Below are positions 25,968 through 35,039 of a DNA stretch of 64,000 nt, piece after piece. The translations under genes were made by a program, and so were the position numbers. This DNA comes from Oceanobacillus sp. CFH 90083. GTDB taxonomy: Bacteria > Bacillota > Bacilli > Bacillales > Amphibacillaceae. Where the stretch lies: positions 1 to 64,000 of the forward strand of contig NZ_VIYG01000012.1 in NCBI RefSeq assembly GCF_009389585.1, read 5' to 3'. Each line of letters begins with the position of its first letter. The stretch's first letter is position 1. The notes below the pieces were generated by a model, which saw only the letters and a list, made by a program, of their open reading frames with translations, was not told the origin of the DNA and made no database searches.

Positions 25968-26744
25968 TTAATGCTTCCGGTAAGCTGGATTCCATTTCAG
26001 GAAACGTCGTTCACAAACCTTCGCAATAAAATCGGATAGCTTTCCTAAAATGGCATAAAGCACAATCGTTAATACAACAATATCCATCTGCATAAATTCG
26101 CGGGCTGTCGTTGCCATATATCCAATCCCTGCGTCAGCGCCAATGGTTTCCGCAACAATTAACGAAATCCATGTCACTCCCAGTGCATAGCGAATCCCGA
26201 CTAAAATATTCGGCATCGCACCCGGCAAAATGATATTGGTGAATAATTGCCACTTCGACATGCCGTACACTTTTCCCATCTCAATTAATTTGCGGTCTAC
26301 ATTCTTGATACCGCTAAACGTATTGATATATATAGGGAACATGACCCCGACTGCAACAAGGAATATTTTGGCGCTCTCTCCAATTCCAAACCATAAAATC
26401 ACGAGTGGAATAAGCGCTAAATGGGGAATAGTCCGTATCATTTGAATAGATGTATCCGTCAATTTTTCAAAAAATAGAACGGTTCCATTAAATAACCCAA
26501 GCAGAAAACCGACAGCACCGCCAATTGCAAATCCAATAACAGCGCGTTCTGTACTAATGTATACATGCTCCTGCAGCTCTCCCGTCTGGAATAAACGGAT
26601 TCCAGCTTCAACGACTTCGATTGGCGTCGGCAGCATGGTGGACTTAATTAGATTAAGCTGGCCAAGCACCTGCCATAAAATCACAATAACAATCGGCAAT
26701 AACCAAGGAAATAGCTGGTTATTATACCATTTATTCTTTTTCAC
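25968..26744 (-). CDS. ABC transporter permease (SsuC/TauC-like)
   Basis: A 258-residue permease with about six membrane segments. The EAA-loop is seen in MGKVYGMSKWQLFTNIILPGAMPNILVGIR, shown here only in its general form (Gly and Leu-Pro positions kept). GTG start with AAAGGGGG 8 nt upstream. First gene of the operon. Confidence 0.9.
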   Translation of the reverse strand: MKKNKWYNNQLFPWLLPIVIVILWQVLGQLNLIKSTMLPTPIEVVEAGIRLFQTGELQEHVYISTERAVIGFAIGGAVGFLLGLFNGTVLFFEKLTDTSIQMIRTIPHLALIPLVILWFGIGESAKIFLVAVGVMFPIYINTFSGIKNVDRKLIEMGKVYGMSKWQLFTNIILPGAMPNILVGIRYALGVTWISLIVAETIGADAGIGYMATTAREFMQMDIVVLTIVLYAILGKLSDFIAKVCERRFLKWNPAYRKH

Positions 26745-27220
26745 TGATTGTGCCCCCTTTATATGTATCCTTCAACTAGCTGCCTTTCCCATATTCACCA
26801 TCATAATACTGTTTCAATTTTATTCACAAAAAATGAAAACAGATTTTGAAAACCTAGTAAAAACCAGAACCAATTAGAGCAAATCCTTGCTATGCATACC
26901 TAATCACAAATCCATACAACCCACGTATACATTGAATAGTGCCTCAATTATAACCTTTCAACTAGGAATTGTAAACATTGATTTTTCATAGAAACAGCAT
27001 TGATATTACTGTATCATATTTCAAAGAAAAAAATACTAAAATATTATGTAACAGATCTTTTCAACAGATAAAAAGAGCGGCATTTATTCCTGATCTGAAA
27101 TGAAATAGAAAATTATCTATATAAATAGATCAGAAATAAATATATCAAGTTTTTGCAGATAGCTTTCTCTGAAAAATAGGTTCAAGAAATCACCCTTTCA
27201 TCATATCTGTCCCATAAAAA
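26745..27220. other. Intergenic region with an imperfect inverted repeat
   Basis: About 475 bp with no credible gene. TTTATTCCTGATCT (27083-27096) and AGATCAGAAATAAA (27127-27140) form an inverted repeat with one mismatch and a 30-nt loop that can fold further. No T-run follows. The ABC operon promoter should lie near the left end but is not clear. Confidence 0.55.
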
Positions 27221-27245
27221 ATAACCCCTGATTAAAAGGGGTTAT
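27221..27245 (-). terminator. Terminator of VOC gene
   Basis: ATAACCCCT (27221-27229) pairs with AGGGGTTAT (27237-27245). Minus-strand reading continues into TTTTTTATG. Confidence 0.85.
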
Positions 27246-27298
27246 ACTTCGTTAAACACACATAGAAGAAAAATAACTTATGCTAAATGAGTAACATT

Positions 27299-28105
27299 TT
27301 ACATAAATCGGTACACAGCATGCTTTACTTCAAATTGTTCTTTTTTATTCCCTCCTGAGAAGTTGACGATAAAAGGTTTCTCTCCTCTTTGTTTCAGCGT
27401 ATCAGAAACAATTCCTTCTCCATTCGGTTCATAAAAGATAATGTCTCCACCAGCCAGCTTTAAGCGGTATCCCGTTGCATGTAAAGCTTCATCGGTGAAC
27501 GATTCCCCCTGCTCCAAATTCAAATAAGCGGCCCACTTTTCTATGGCAGCTTTCGCATCCTCTACAGCAAGTCCGACAGATTCCAGAGAAACAGCTCCCC
27601 GGTTATGAGCAGTAATTGCCCCTTGTTCTTTTAAGCCTTGCCTGCGTTCTTCATCGGCTTCTTCCCATTCTATAAAGAATGGCAAGTCCAGCTGTTCTTC
27701 CGGATTCCCTGCAAATAACAGCTTCCAGCTTATCATACTGCCATCTGGTCTTTTTCTGCCTAAAGGAACGGGACCAATTACCTCCAGACCGAGTGATTTA
27801 AAACGTTTCGCAGCCTCCTCAAGATTACACGACCTTAATGCAATTCGTGATAAGCCTGACGCATAATTATCTTTTTGAAATGTATCTCTCAGGCTATATG
27901 CTTCAGCAGGCTGGTCCGCTAGATGCTGATCAAATACGCCAATCAGCTCGATATAGCTTAAATCAAAATAACTGAGTGCGTTATAGGTTCCGCCATTATC
28001 ATGCTTTCCTCCATCAACAGCATGGAACCCAAGCTCCTGCAACGCATCTCTGGCTTCTTCCGGACTATCAACAAAATGAACAAGGTGGTCAAACTGAAAA
28101 TGCAT
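27299..28105 (-). CDS. Glyoxalase-like VOC-fold protein (Glyoxalase_3 type)
   Basis: A 268-residue protein opening with FDHLVHFVDSPEEARDALQELGFH and GGKHDNGGTYNALSYFDLSYIELI, the start of the Glyoxalase_3 (PF13468) family. A second VOC-like half follows from about residue 160. The reaction is unknown. AGGGGAGGG lies before the ATG. It stands alone with its own terminator, 160 bp downstream of the AhpD-like gene. Confidence 0.8.
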   Translation of the reverse strand: MHFQFDHLVHFVDSPEEARDALQELGFHAVDGGKHDNGGTYNALSYFDLSYIELIGVFDQHLADQPAEAYSLRDTFQKDNYASGLSRIALRSCNLEEAAKRFKSLGLEVIGPVPLGRKRPDGSMISWKLLFAGNPEEQLDLPFFIEWEEADEERRQGLKEQGAITAHNRGAVSLESVGLAVEDAKAAIEKWAAYLNLEQGESFTDEALHATGYRLKLAGGDIIFYEPNGEGIVSDTLKQRGEKPFIVNFSGGNKKEQFEVKHAVYRFM

Positions 28106-28268
28106 TGACTTCCCTCCCCTTTTTACATTTCATTTTATCACACCCCGATGATGGAAGTTTCCTTTTATAGAAATAGCTTCTAATAAAGGGAACTATTATT
28201 CAGAGGAATGCATAGATTCTTTGTCACATATTCCATCTAGAGCACCAACCTGCATTCTTCGCTATACG

Positions 28269-28760
28269 TTATACGTCAGCATGATTTCCCATCGCAATGG
28301 ACAATCTGTTCCACGTATTAATCTGCAAAATAACCATTACCAGTTCCACATATTCTTTTTCATTATAATATTCCCTCACATGTGTATATAGTGCATCGCT
28401 GACACCATTTTCAGCAATTAGGGTCATATTTTCGGCTAATTCAAGTGCTGCCTGTTCTTCTTCACGGAATATTCCCGCTGCTTTCCAATCCTCTAAAGCA
28501 TTAATCTGTTCATCAGACACTTTTAACTTTTTGGCTGCTTTAGTGTGCATATTCAAGCAATAAGAACACCCATTAATTTGAGACACCCTAATTTTAATAA
28601 GCTCTTTCAGCTTTCTGTCAATGGAGGTTTTCCGTACATATTTCTCAGACTCCATAATGGTTTCCAATGCAGCTGGAGACACTTTAAAATAATTTATTCG
28701 ATTATCCATCTTCATCATTCCCGCCGCTTTCACGATACCTTTATTGACCAGTTTCGCCAT
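28269..28760 (-). CDS. AhpD/carboxymuconolactone decarboxylase-like protein
   Basis: A 163-residue all-helical protein. The CMD/AhpD active site is present: Cys65, Cys68 and His72 in CSYCLNMH. Family members act as thiol-dependent peroxidases or reductants. GGGAGGAG lies upstream of the ATG. It is divergent from a TetR regulator, which probably controls it. Confidence 0.87.
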   Translation of the reverse strand: MAKLVNKGIVKAAGMMKMDNRINYFKVSPAALETIMESEKYVRKTSIDRKLKELIKIRVSQINGCSYCLNMHTKAAKKLKVSDEQINALEDWKAAGIFREEEQAALELAENMTLIAENGVSDALYTHVREYYNEKEYVELVMVILQINTWNRLSIAMGNHADV

Positions 28761-28941
28761 ATCTATTCTCCTCCCTTAATAATCTGCCTTCTTCCTTGAA
28801 AAACGGTTCATTACATGGAGCAAGTACAACATTTGTTGCATTTTTAAGGCTATCGTATACTAGTCATAACGAATTAGCAATACAATTTGAATAAGTCCTA
28901 CAAACCACTATGATATGTGGACCTTTAGAGAGGAGCGAAAA

Positions 28942-29535
28942 ATGATGGCTCACACAGGCAACAATCCCTCTGCCATCAGATCCCAGGGATGGCTGGTGGA
29001 AGCACTTTTATCCCTTATGGCAGAAAAACCTTATCGTAAAATCACCATCAAGGAAATTGCTGAAAAAGCTGAATTAGACCGGAGTACCTTTTACCGCCAT
29101 TTTACTTCTAAAGAGGCCGTACTGGAACGACACCTCGATCAGCTGGCGCAAGAATACTTACAAAGGCTGGATACCGGAGAAAATATGGATATGGGGAAAG
29201 TAGCTAAAATTTTCATCGCATTCTGGATAGAGCATTTAGACTTTATTCGGCTGGCTCGAGCAAACGATTTAGATAGCCTGCTATTGAAGACTTTTAACAA
29301 GCACTTACCTTCTATCCACCGACTGACCAAAGGCCAGTTTGCTTATTCTATCAGTGAGGAACATATGGAATTTGCCTTAGCCTTTAATGCAGGCGGAATG
29401 TGGAATATTCTGATGAAATGGGTCGATAGTGATTTTGAACACACTTATGAAGATTTGATAAAAGCGTTTGAAGAAATAAGCCGATTTAACTTTTTTAGGC
29501 AGGAAGATATAAATGAAAGGTTGTTGGAACAATAA
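28942..29535 (+). CDS. TetR-family transcriptional regulator
   Basis: The protein has 197 residues from the ATG at 28942, after GAGAGGAG. The helix-turn-helix (YRKITIKEIAEKAELDRSTFYRHFTSKEAVLE, about 30-62) is of the TetR type and the C-terminal domain resembles TetR_C_8/TetR_C_33 style ligand pockets. Divergent from the AhpD-like gene. The effector is unknown. Confidence 0.9.
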   Translation: MMAHTGNNPSAIRSQGWLVEALLSLMAEKPYRKITIKEIAEKAELDRSTFYRHFTSKEAVLERHLDQLAQEYLQRLDTGENMDMGKVAKIFIAFWIEHLDFIRLARANDLDSLLLKTFNKHLPSIHRLTKGQFAYSISEEHMEFALAFNAGGMWNILMKWVDSDFEHTYEDLIKAFEEISRFNFFRQEDINERLLEQ

Positions 29536-29541
29536 GACAAA

Positions 29542-29589
29542 AGAAAAGTGAGCCACCTCTTGTATAGAAATCCGTTCACTCACTTTTCT
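29542..29589. terminator. Terminator between tetR and rpn pseudogene
   Basis: AGAAAAGTGAG (29542-29552) pairs with CTCACTTTTCT (29579-29589). It is flanked by convergent genes. Confidence 0.8.
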
Positions 29590-29606
29590 AGTTCCACTAT
29601 ATGTGG

Positions 29607-30492
29607 TCATGCATCGGCAAGCTTTTCAATTTCTTCTTTGCTTAAGTTTGTAATTTCCGCTATTTGGCTGATTGGCATTCCTTTTGCTATCAATTTTAAT
29701 GCTATTTCTTGTCTTCCTTTTTCTAATCCTTCTTGTTTTCCTTTATCAAAATATGAATTTGGCAGCTGCAGCACCACTTCTTTTTCCTCCTCCGGCAAGT
29801 TATCGATTTTTTGCATCACCTGTTCCTCCTCCTTTTCATTTAGTTTCAAATATGCCTCAAAAAAACCATATAAGAATGCCATTTTAGCCGGGTCGATTTT
29901 CATTCGGCTAATCATCCGCAGAAACTCGAGCTTCACCTGCACACGCTCATGCTCTTCATAGCCCATCTGACTGAGCAATGCTGCTACAGCGGGATTGTCT
30001 GATTGAATATACTTTTTCCAGTTTTTCCTTGATTAGATGCAGTTGTAAAAAGTTAAATTGAAGTACATTTTGTTGGGGAGTATCTATTCTGAGTTGGGGT
30101 GGTTCTTCCTGTTCCCTATTATAACTCAAAACGGCGATGGGTTGAATGGGTTTGCGGTGTTTTACATAGAAATAACTGAAGTAGAGAAACATTCTTTCAG
30201 GGAAATCCGCTTCGTGGGTGGCCTGTGCTTCCGTATGAATATGGAGGATTTTGTCTTGGTCGTTCAACTTTACTTCAGCGAGAATGTCTATTTCCTTCTT
30301 ACGGCCATTGATGTAGTCCAGGTATACTTCCTGTTCGAGGAATGTCACTTTGGAGAAATCAATGCAGGGATGGAGATTGGGGAAAAAACCTTCAATGAAC
30401 TCTTCAAAAAACTCTTGTATCAGCTTTTTAAACAGGCGATCGTGCTTCATGTAGTCTGCTTTTTCTTCTAGAATAACAGGTGCTGTGAACAA
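29607..30492 (-). pseudogene. Rpn-family nuclease/putative transposase, frameshifted
   Basis: Two overlapping reading frames make up one Rpn (PD-(D/E)XK, PF12784-type) protein. The first (TTG at 30492, with GGGAG upstream, to 29956) has the family start KHDRLFKKLIQEFFEEF, then EIDILAEVKLND and HIHTEAQATHEADFPERMFLYF. The second (from the same region to 29607) carries the usual C-terminal part, ending with a KGKQEGLEKGRQEI helix. In frame 1 the sequence goes off after IRQS (about 29996); the expected DNPAVAALLSQMGY lies in the +1 frame. Restoring 8 bp (a CAATCAGA unit) would rejoin them. Rpn proteins promote RecA-independent recombination. Truncated as it stands. Confidence 0.82.
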
Positions 30493-30598
30493 TTAAGCAC
30501 TCCCTTTCTATAGAATTATCTTTATTTTACCAATATTCGCATGAAAAATCCACTATTAATCTACTCTGATTGGCTTATATATATCTTTTAAAACGCAC

Positions 30599-30634
30599 AA
30601 CTCCTCCCATTATAATACGCAATGCAGAGGAGTT
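30599..30634 (-). terminator. Terminator of pspA operon
   Basis: AACTCCTC (30599-30606) pairs with GAGGAGTT (30627-30634). The minus strand continues GTGCGTTTTAAAA. Confidence 0.65.
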
Positions 30635-30695
30635 TCGTCTTTAAAATTAATTAAGTCTGTTAAGAGAAATGTGATGATTATTCACTTCTACCCGG

Positions 30696-31337
30696 CTAAT
30701 CCTGGTTTACTTCCTTTTCATCTAATTTCTTCTCGATTGCTGCAATTTTACTGTCAAACGTACTTTGATAGTACGCACTGTTTACTTTGTACTCCAGATT
30801 TTCAATATATTGCTCCATCTCTTCAAATTTGGAAAATGGCTTTTCCGGCGATTCATCCACCACACGGTTAATTTGGTGATTCGCCTTGGCAATATTTTCA
30901 CGCCCCATTAACTCCATCCGGCGCAGATGCATATCTTTTAAGCGATGCTTCATTTCTTCGTATTTCTGCTCCAGACTTTCCAGCTGGGTAATAGCTTCTT
31001 CTCTGGATGCTTTCATGCGGTCTGCACGGCTTTGATACTCTTCATGCTCTTTTAAAGCAAACTCATGCATTTCCTCTTCCTGGGCACGCTCTGCGATTTG
31101 TGCCTGTTTCAGGCGTTTATCTGCAAGCTCCTGCGCTTTCACATACTCACGTGCAAACTCTTCTTTTAATTTATATTGACGGTCAATCAGCTTTCTCACT
31201 TTTTCTTTTTCCTGTTCACTTTGGCGTAAATAATGATTAAGCGCAACAATTGGATTTTTTTGTTCTTTCTTATCCATCATGGTGTGTAAATCTGCTGAAA
31301 TAGAATCCTTTATTCGAGTAAAAATATTTGTTGACAT
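30696..31337 (-). CDS. pspA: PspA/IM30-family phage shock protein (LiaH-like)
   Basis: A 213-residue protein that is nearly all coiled coil (about 25-180), with the N-terminal amphipathic segment NIFTRIKDSISADLH. It belongs to PspA/IM30/LiaH, ESCRT-III-like membrane-protecting proteins. AAAGGAGAG lies before the ATG. It follows a LiaI/lmo0954-like membrane protein by 21 bp in one operon, the usual pairing in Firmicutes. Expression is probably envelope-stress linked; no LiaR box was identified. Confidence 0.88.
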   Translation of the reverse strand: MSTNIFTRIKDSISADLHTMMDKKEQKNPIVALNHYLRQSEQEKEKVRKLIDRQYKLKEEFAREYVKAQELADKRLKQAQIAERAQEEEMHEFALKEHEEYQSRADRMKASREEAITQLESLEQKYEEMKHRLKDMHLRRMELMGRENIAKANHQINRVVDESPEKPFSKFEEMEQYIENLEYKVNSAYYQSTFDSKIAAIEKKLDEKEVNQD

Positions 31338-31358
31338 AACTAATCTCTCCTTTAAGTT

Positions 31359-31712
31359 TTATTTATTTAACTCTGCCCACTGTTTTTCAAAGTTCGTAAA
31401 TGGATCATCATCTTCCTTTATTTCGTGGACAACATTGTTTTCCGGTGTGTTCCAGTTTTTATAGATAAGGTAAAGTGCATAGGCTGCTGCAACTCCTAAA
31501 ACGGCATAGAGGTTAGAGAATGTAATGCTTAATACGATTAATCCAAGAATCACCCATCCTACTTTAGCAGCAGTAGAATCGGTACGAATAAATTTTTTAA
31601 AGCATATATATAGTAACCCTACGCTTAATGCCAGTAATACCATTGGACCTAAATTTGCGAGAAGGACAACTATTGCAATAAGCCCTCCGATAAACAACAT
31701 GAATTTTTTCAT
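31359..31712 (-). CDS. lmo0954-family membrane protein (LiaI-like)
   Basis: A 117-residue protein with about four short membrane segments (first two around 4-40, next two around 50-85) and a conserved acidic tail DDDPFTNFEKQWAELNK, recalled from the lmo0954 family next to PspA homologues. It probably docks PspA at the membrane as LiaI does for LiaH. AAAGGGG lies before the ATG. Confidence 0.78.
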   Translation of the reverse strand: MKKFMLFIGGLIAIVVLLANLGPMVLLALSVGLLYICFKKFIRTDSTAAKVGWVILGLIVLSITFSNLYAVLGVAAAYALYLIYKNWNTPENNVVHEIKEDDDPFTNFEKQWAELNK

Positions 31713-31855
31713 TTTGTTTTCCCCTTTCGTTATCGTATCTTTATCTTACCGGTTCCGGCATTTTTCCGTAATGAGCCTGAGAAATATCTTTATCTAAGCC
31801 TTCAGATCTACCCGCATCTAAACTGCTGTTAATAGGGATGTTCAGAAGGACAAAA

Positions 31856-31890
31856 AAAGTGAGTAACTCTATATAAGAGCTGCTCACTTT
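31856..31890 (-). terminator. Terminator of the DUF4306-like gene
   Basis: AAAGTGAG (31856-31863) pairs with CTCACTTT (31883-31890) with an inner CTCT/AGAG pair. The minus strand continues with seven T. The rest of the gap 31713-32021 shows nothing else. Confidence 0.85.
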
Positions 31891-32021
31891 ATGTTTGATA
31901 AATTATATTTGGTTATTTATGATACCCAGGCTGGAACAACTATCCAATCAAGAAATAATAGCTTTTCCTTCTGCTTAATCATCAGGCTGCTGTCTCTATG
32001 ATCGGCTGCGTTAAAATAAAT

Positions 32022-32504
32022 TCAGCTTATATTTGTCTTCACAAACAAGGACTGGACAGCCGATTTATTTTTAACAATCCATCCGCCAATACAGCATGCA
32101 ATTCCACTTAGCAAAAATGTAGAGAAAAAGCTCCTGCCATCGATCGCCTCTACCCCAATAAATAACGTGCTAAAAATTAATAATATAGCTGACAAGCCCC
32201 ATAAATAAAGGTGAAATCTATTCCGCTTATTGAAAAGCAGATATCCGGTCAAGGTCAGTAAATATAAACCTGCCACTATCATGATAATTAGATAAGCTGG
32301 TGAGTACTTTGCTGCATAAACAAAGAAATCCCACACAACCAAATCACTTGCTTTTGTAATTATTCCATTTAACGAATTAAACATTGTCATAGAAGTATTC
32401 CACGCATCAGAATGGAGGATTATTCCGCTTCCTTCATACCAGGCAAAAGCGGCACATATAACAAACACACACAGGCATAAGCCGATTTGTAATCCAATAA
32501 TCAT
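32022..32504 (-). CDS. Four-TM membrane protein, possibly DUF4306 (YjdJ-like)
   Basis: A 160-residue protein with four membrane segments (about 3-22, 62-86, 97-117 and 125-145). The stretch FAWYEGSGIILHSDAWNTS near the first segment recalls the YjdJ/DUF4306 family, but the assignment is tentative. The loop between the first two segments (about 25-60) is extracytoplasmic by the positive-inside rule. AAGGAG lies 12 nt before the ATG. No function known. Confidence 0.6.
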   Translation of the reverse strand: MIIGLQIGLCLCVFVICAAFAWYEGSGIILHSDAWNTSMTMFNSLNGIITKASDLVVWDFFVYAAKYSPAYLIIMIVAGLYLLTLTGYLLFNKRNRFHLYLWGLSAILLIFSTLFIGVEAIDGRSFFSTFLLSGIACCIGGWIVKNKSAVQSLFVKTNIS

Positions 32505-32603
32505 ATCGCTTCTCAGCTCCTTATTATCATGCTTCTAATTTTAGCTGATAAAATATATTGTAACAACCAGGATATTAGATTTTTCAGTAAGCAAAAGCAA
32601 ATA

Positions 32604-32632
32604 TTGACTTTCAAATGTATTTCTTGTATCTT
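32604..32632 (+). promoter_or_regulatory. Sigma-A promoter of the SAM-riboswitch operon
   Basis: TTGACT at 32604-32609, a 17-nt spacer, and TATCTT at 32627-32632. Transcription would start about 40 nt before the riboswitch. Confidence 0.75.
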
Positions 32633-32675
32633 ATTACTATTAACTGCGAAATTTCATATTCTACAAGTATATAAT

Positions 32676-32778
32676 TTCTTATCCAGAGAGGTGGAGGGAC
32701 TGGCCCTTTGAAGCCTCGGCAGCGGACTATATCAGTACTGTGCCAATTCCAGCAGCATGCAAGCTTAAAGATAAGAAG
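32676..32778 (+). ncRNA. SAM-I (S-box) riboswitch aptamer
   Basis: The conserved S-box core is easy to read: CTTATC opens P1 (32678-32683) and GATAAG closes it (32770-32775). Between are AGAGAGGTGGAGGGACTGGCCC (kink-turn and P2 start; quoted in parts: GAGGTGGAGGGA, CTGGCCC), TGAAGCCTCGGCAGCGG, and GTGCCAATTCCAGCAGC. SAM binding stabilises P1. The 3' side of P1 (AAGAAGAG) can otherwise pair with CTCTTCTT of the terminator, forming an antiterminator. The switch turns the downstream SDR-metT-luxS genes off at high SAM. Confidence 0.96.
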
Positions 32779-32800
32779 AGAAAAATAATTTATTTCATTT

Positions 32801-32834
32801 AACCTCTTCTTTTGACTTAAGAAGGGGTTTTTAT
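32801..32834 (+). terminator. Riboswitch expression-platform terminator
   Basis: AACCTCTTC (32801-32809) pairs with GAAGGGGTT (32821-32829, one wobble) and is followed by TTTATTTT. The 5' arm is complementary to the P1 3' arm, as expected for an off-switch. Confidence 0.9.
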
Positions 32835-32866
32835 TTTGCTTTGTTTCGGAGAGAGGAAGGTCAATA

Positions 32867-33631
32867 ATGTATACAATGGATTTAACAGGAAAGATTGCGA
32901 TTGTAACTGGTGGAGCAAATGGAATTGGCAAAGCAATTGTTAATGCGCTCCTGGATTGTGGTGCAAAAGTTGCTGTAGCTGACAAAATAGAGATGCAAAC
33001 AAATTCAACAGATAACGTTTTATATGTTTCTGCAGATGTATCCAAAAGCGATCAGGTAGACAAAATGGTTAAGCAAGTAACAGACCATTTTGGCAGACTG
33101 GATATTTTAGTAAATAATGCCGGGATCTCTACAATGGATTATTTTGTGGATATAAAGGAAAATGATTGGGATAAAACCATGGATGTGAACGCAAAAGGTG
33201 TGTATCTTTGCATGCAGGCAGCTGCGAATATTCTTAAACAGCAGGGAGAAGGCGGAAAGATTATCAATATTTCTTCTCAGGCCGGCAAAAACGGCTATCA
33301 GCTGATGGGAAGCTATGTTGCCTCAAAACATGCTGTGCTTGGCATGACAAAGGTTGCTGCTTTGGAATTAGCAAAGGATAAAATTAATGTAAATGCCGTC
33401 TGTCCAGGCATCGTTGAAACAGATATGAAACGGACAGAAAGAGTCATCGGCGGAGAGCTTCGAAAAGTCAATGCAAAAGCGATTGAACTTGAAGATAATT
33501 CCCAGGTTCCTTTAGGAAGAACAGCCGTGCCGCAGGACATTGCCAATGTTGTTATCTTTCTGGCATCTGCTTATTCGGATTATATGACAGGGCAGGGAAT
33601 CAATGTTACCGGTGGTATGACTATGAACTAA
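32867..33631 (+). CDS. SDR-family oxidoreductase in SAM-riboswitch operon
   Basis: A 254-residue short-chain dehydrogenase. The cofactor loop TGGANGIG is at 14-21, NNAG at 83-86, and the catalytic Ser137, Tyr150 and Lys154 (SYVASK) are present. AGGAAGG lies before the ATG. Substrate unknown. As first gene behind a SAM-I riboswitch and with luxS two genes later, it may act on a product of SAM recycling such as DPD (the AI-2 precursor) or another methionine-related compound. That role is inference. Confidence 0.9.
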   Translation: MYTMDLTGKIAIVTGGANGIGKAIVNALLDCGAKVAVADKIEMQTNSTDNVLYVSADVSKSDQVDKMVKQVTDHFGRLDILVNNAGISTMDYFVDIKENDWDKTMDVNAKGVYLCMQAAANILKQQGEGGKIINISSQAGKNGYQLMGSYVASKHAVLGMTKVAALELAKDKINVNAVCPGIVETDMKRTERVIGGELRKVNAKAIELEDNSQVPLGRTAVPQDIANVVIFLASAYSDYMTGQGINVTGGMTMN

Positions 33632-33684
33632 TCGTTTTTTTATTTCATTATCTTAAGCAGATAAAAAATCAGGAGGAAATTTCC

Positions 33685-34986
33685 ATGGCTAATCAAGAAA
33701 ATAAAGGAAGCCTATTGGCGCTTTTACCATTACTTATTTTTGTACTTTTATTTATCGGCACAGGATTAATTACAGGAGACTTTTCCAATATGCCAATTAA
33801 TGTTGCCATCATTATTGCATCAGCTGTCGCATTAGCAATGAACCGAAAAGAAAAACTAACTGCAAAGCTGGATATATTCACCAAGGGCGCAGGGCATCCA
33901 AATATTATGTTAATGGTTGTTATCTTTATTTTGGCTGGAGCATTTGCTCAGACTGCTTCAGAAATGGGAGCAGTTGAATCAACAGTTAATATGGGGCTGT
34001 CATTTATTCCAAGTAATTATTTAATGGTCGGCTTGTTTATTGTCGGCTGTTTTATCTCTCTTTCCATGGGGACATCCATGGGAACTGTAGCTGCACTTGC
34101 CCCTATTGGCATAGGGATTGCTGATCAGACAGGTATTCCAATGGCATTAGCGATGGGAACAGTAATAAGCGGAGCAATGTTCGGGGACAACCTGTCTATG
34201 ATTTCAGATACAACGATTGCCGCGGTCCGCACACAGCATACAAAAATGAGCGATAAATTTAAGACAAACTTTTTTATCATTTTACCAGGTGCAATTGTGA
34301 CAGCTATTATTCTTTGGTTTCTTACACGTGGAAACTCAGTCGAAACGCTTGGGGAATACCCTTATGAATTCATCCAGGTTTTGCCTTATATTGTTGTTTT
34401 AGTTTGTGCTCTTGCTGGAATTAATGTACTTATTGTTCTTTTCGGAGGAACTATTCTGGCCGGTATTATTGGATTGCTTAATGGTTCTTTTACCGGAACA
34501 GGACTTATCCAAGCTGTTTCCCAAGGGGTCTTAAACATGCAGGATATTGCGCTAGTCGCTATTTTTATTGGCGGAATGATTGGTATTATCCAGCATAACG
34601 GTGGCATCCAATGGCTGCTAAATGCCGTAACCAGCAGAATTAAAACAAAAAAAGGAGCAGAATTTGGTATTGCCGGGTTAGTAAGTACAGCAGACATTGC
34701 AACAGCCAACAATACCATTTCCATTATTATGACGGGGCCATTGGCCAAAAATATTGCAGATGAATATAACGTAGATCCCCGGAAGTCAGCCAGTCTGCTG
34801 GATATCTTTTCAAGCTGCTGGCAGGGTCTTGTTCCTTATGGCGGACAAATGCTGGCAGCTGCCGGTCTTGCAGCTATTTCACCAGTCAGTATTATGGCTT
34901 ATTCTGTTTATCCGATGACATTAGGAATTTGTGGTATCATCGCCATATTAATCGGTTTTCCTAAATTTAAAAAAGGTAGAAACTAA
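33685..34986 (+). CDS. NhaC-superfamily transporter, MetT-like
   Basis: A 433-residue membrane protein with about 11-12 segments. NhaC-type features are visible: MGTSMGTVAALAPIGIG and GAMFGDNLSMISDTTIAA, both in re-entrant regions. Members of this superfamily found behind SAM or methionine riboswitches have been predicted to be methionine transporters (MetT), so import of methionine or a related compound is the best guess. A Na+/H+ antiporter role cannot be excluded by sequence. AGGAGG lies before the ATG. Confidence 0.8.
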   Translation: MANQENKGSLLALLPLLIFVLLFIGTGLITGDFSNMPINVAIIIASAVALAMNRKEKLTAKLDIFTKGAGHPNIMLMVVIFILAGAFAQTASEMGAVESTVNMGLSFIPSNYLMVGLFIVGCFISLSMGTSMGTVAALAPIGIGIADQTGIPMALAMGTVISGAMFGDNLSMISDTTIAAVRTQHTKMSDKFKTNFFIILPGAIVTAIILWFLTRGNSVETLGEYPYEFIQVLPYIVVLVCALAGINVLIVLFGGTILAGIIGLLNGSFTGTGLIQAVSQGVLNMQDIALVAIFIGGMIGIIQHNGGIQWLLNAVTSRIKTKKGAEFGIAGLVSTADIATANNTISIIMTGPLAKNIADEYNVDPRKSASLLDIFSSCWQGLVPYGGQMLAAAGLAAISPVSIMAYSVYPMTLGICGIIAILIGFPKFKKGRN

Positions 34987-35039
34987 AAAAATCAGGTAGA
35001 ACATGTTAAACTAAAGAAAAAAGAAGGAGCGTATCAATT

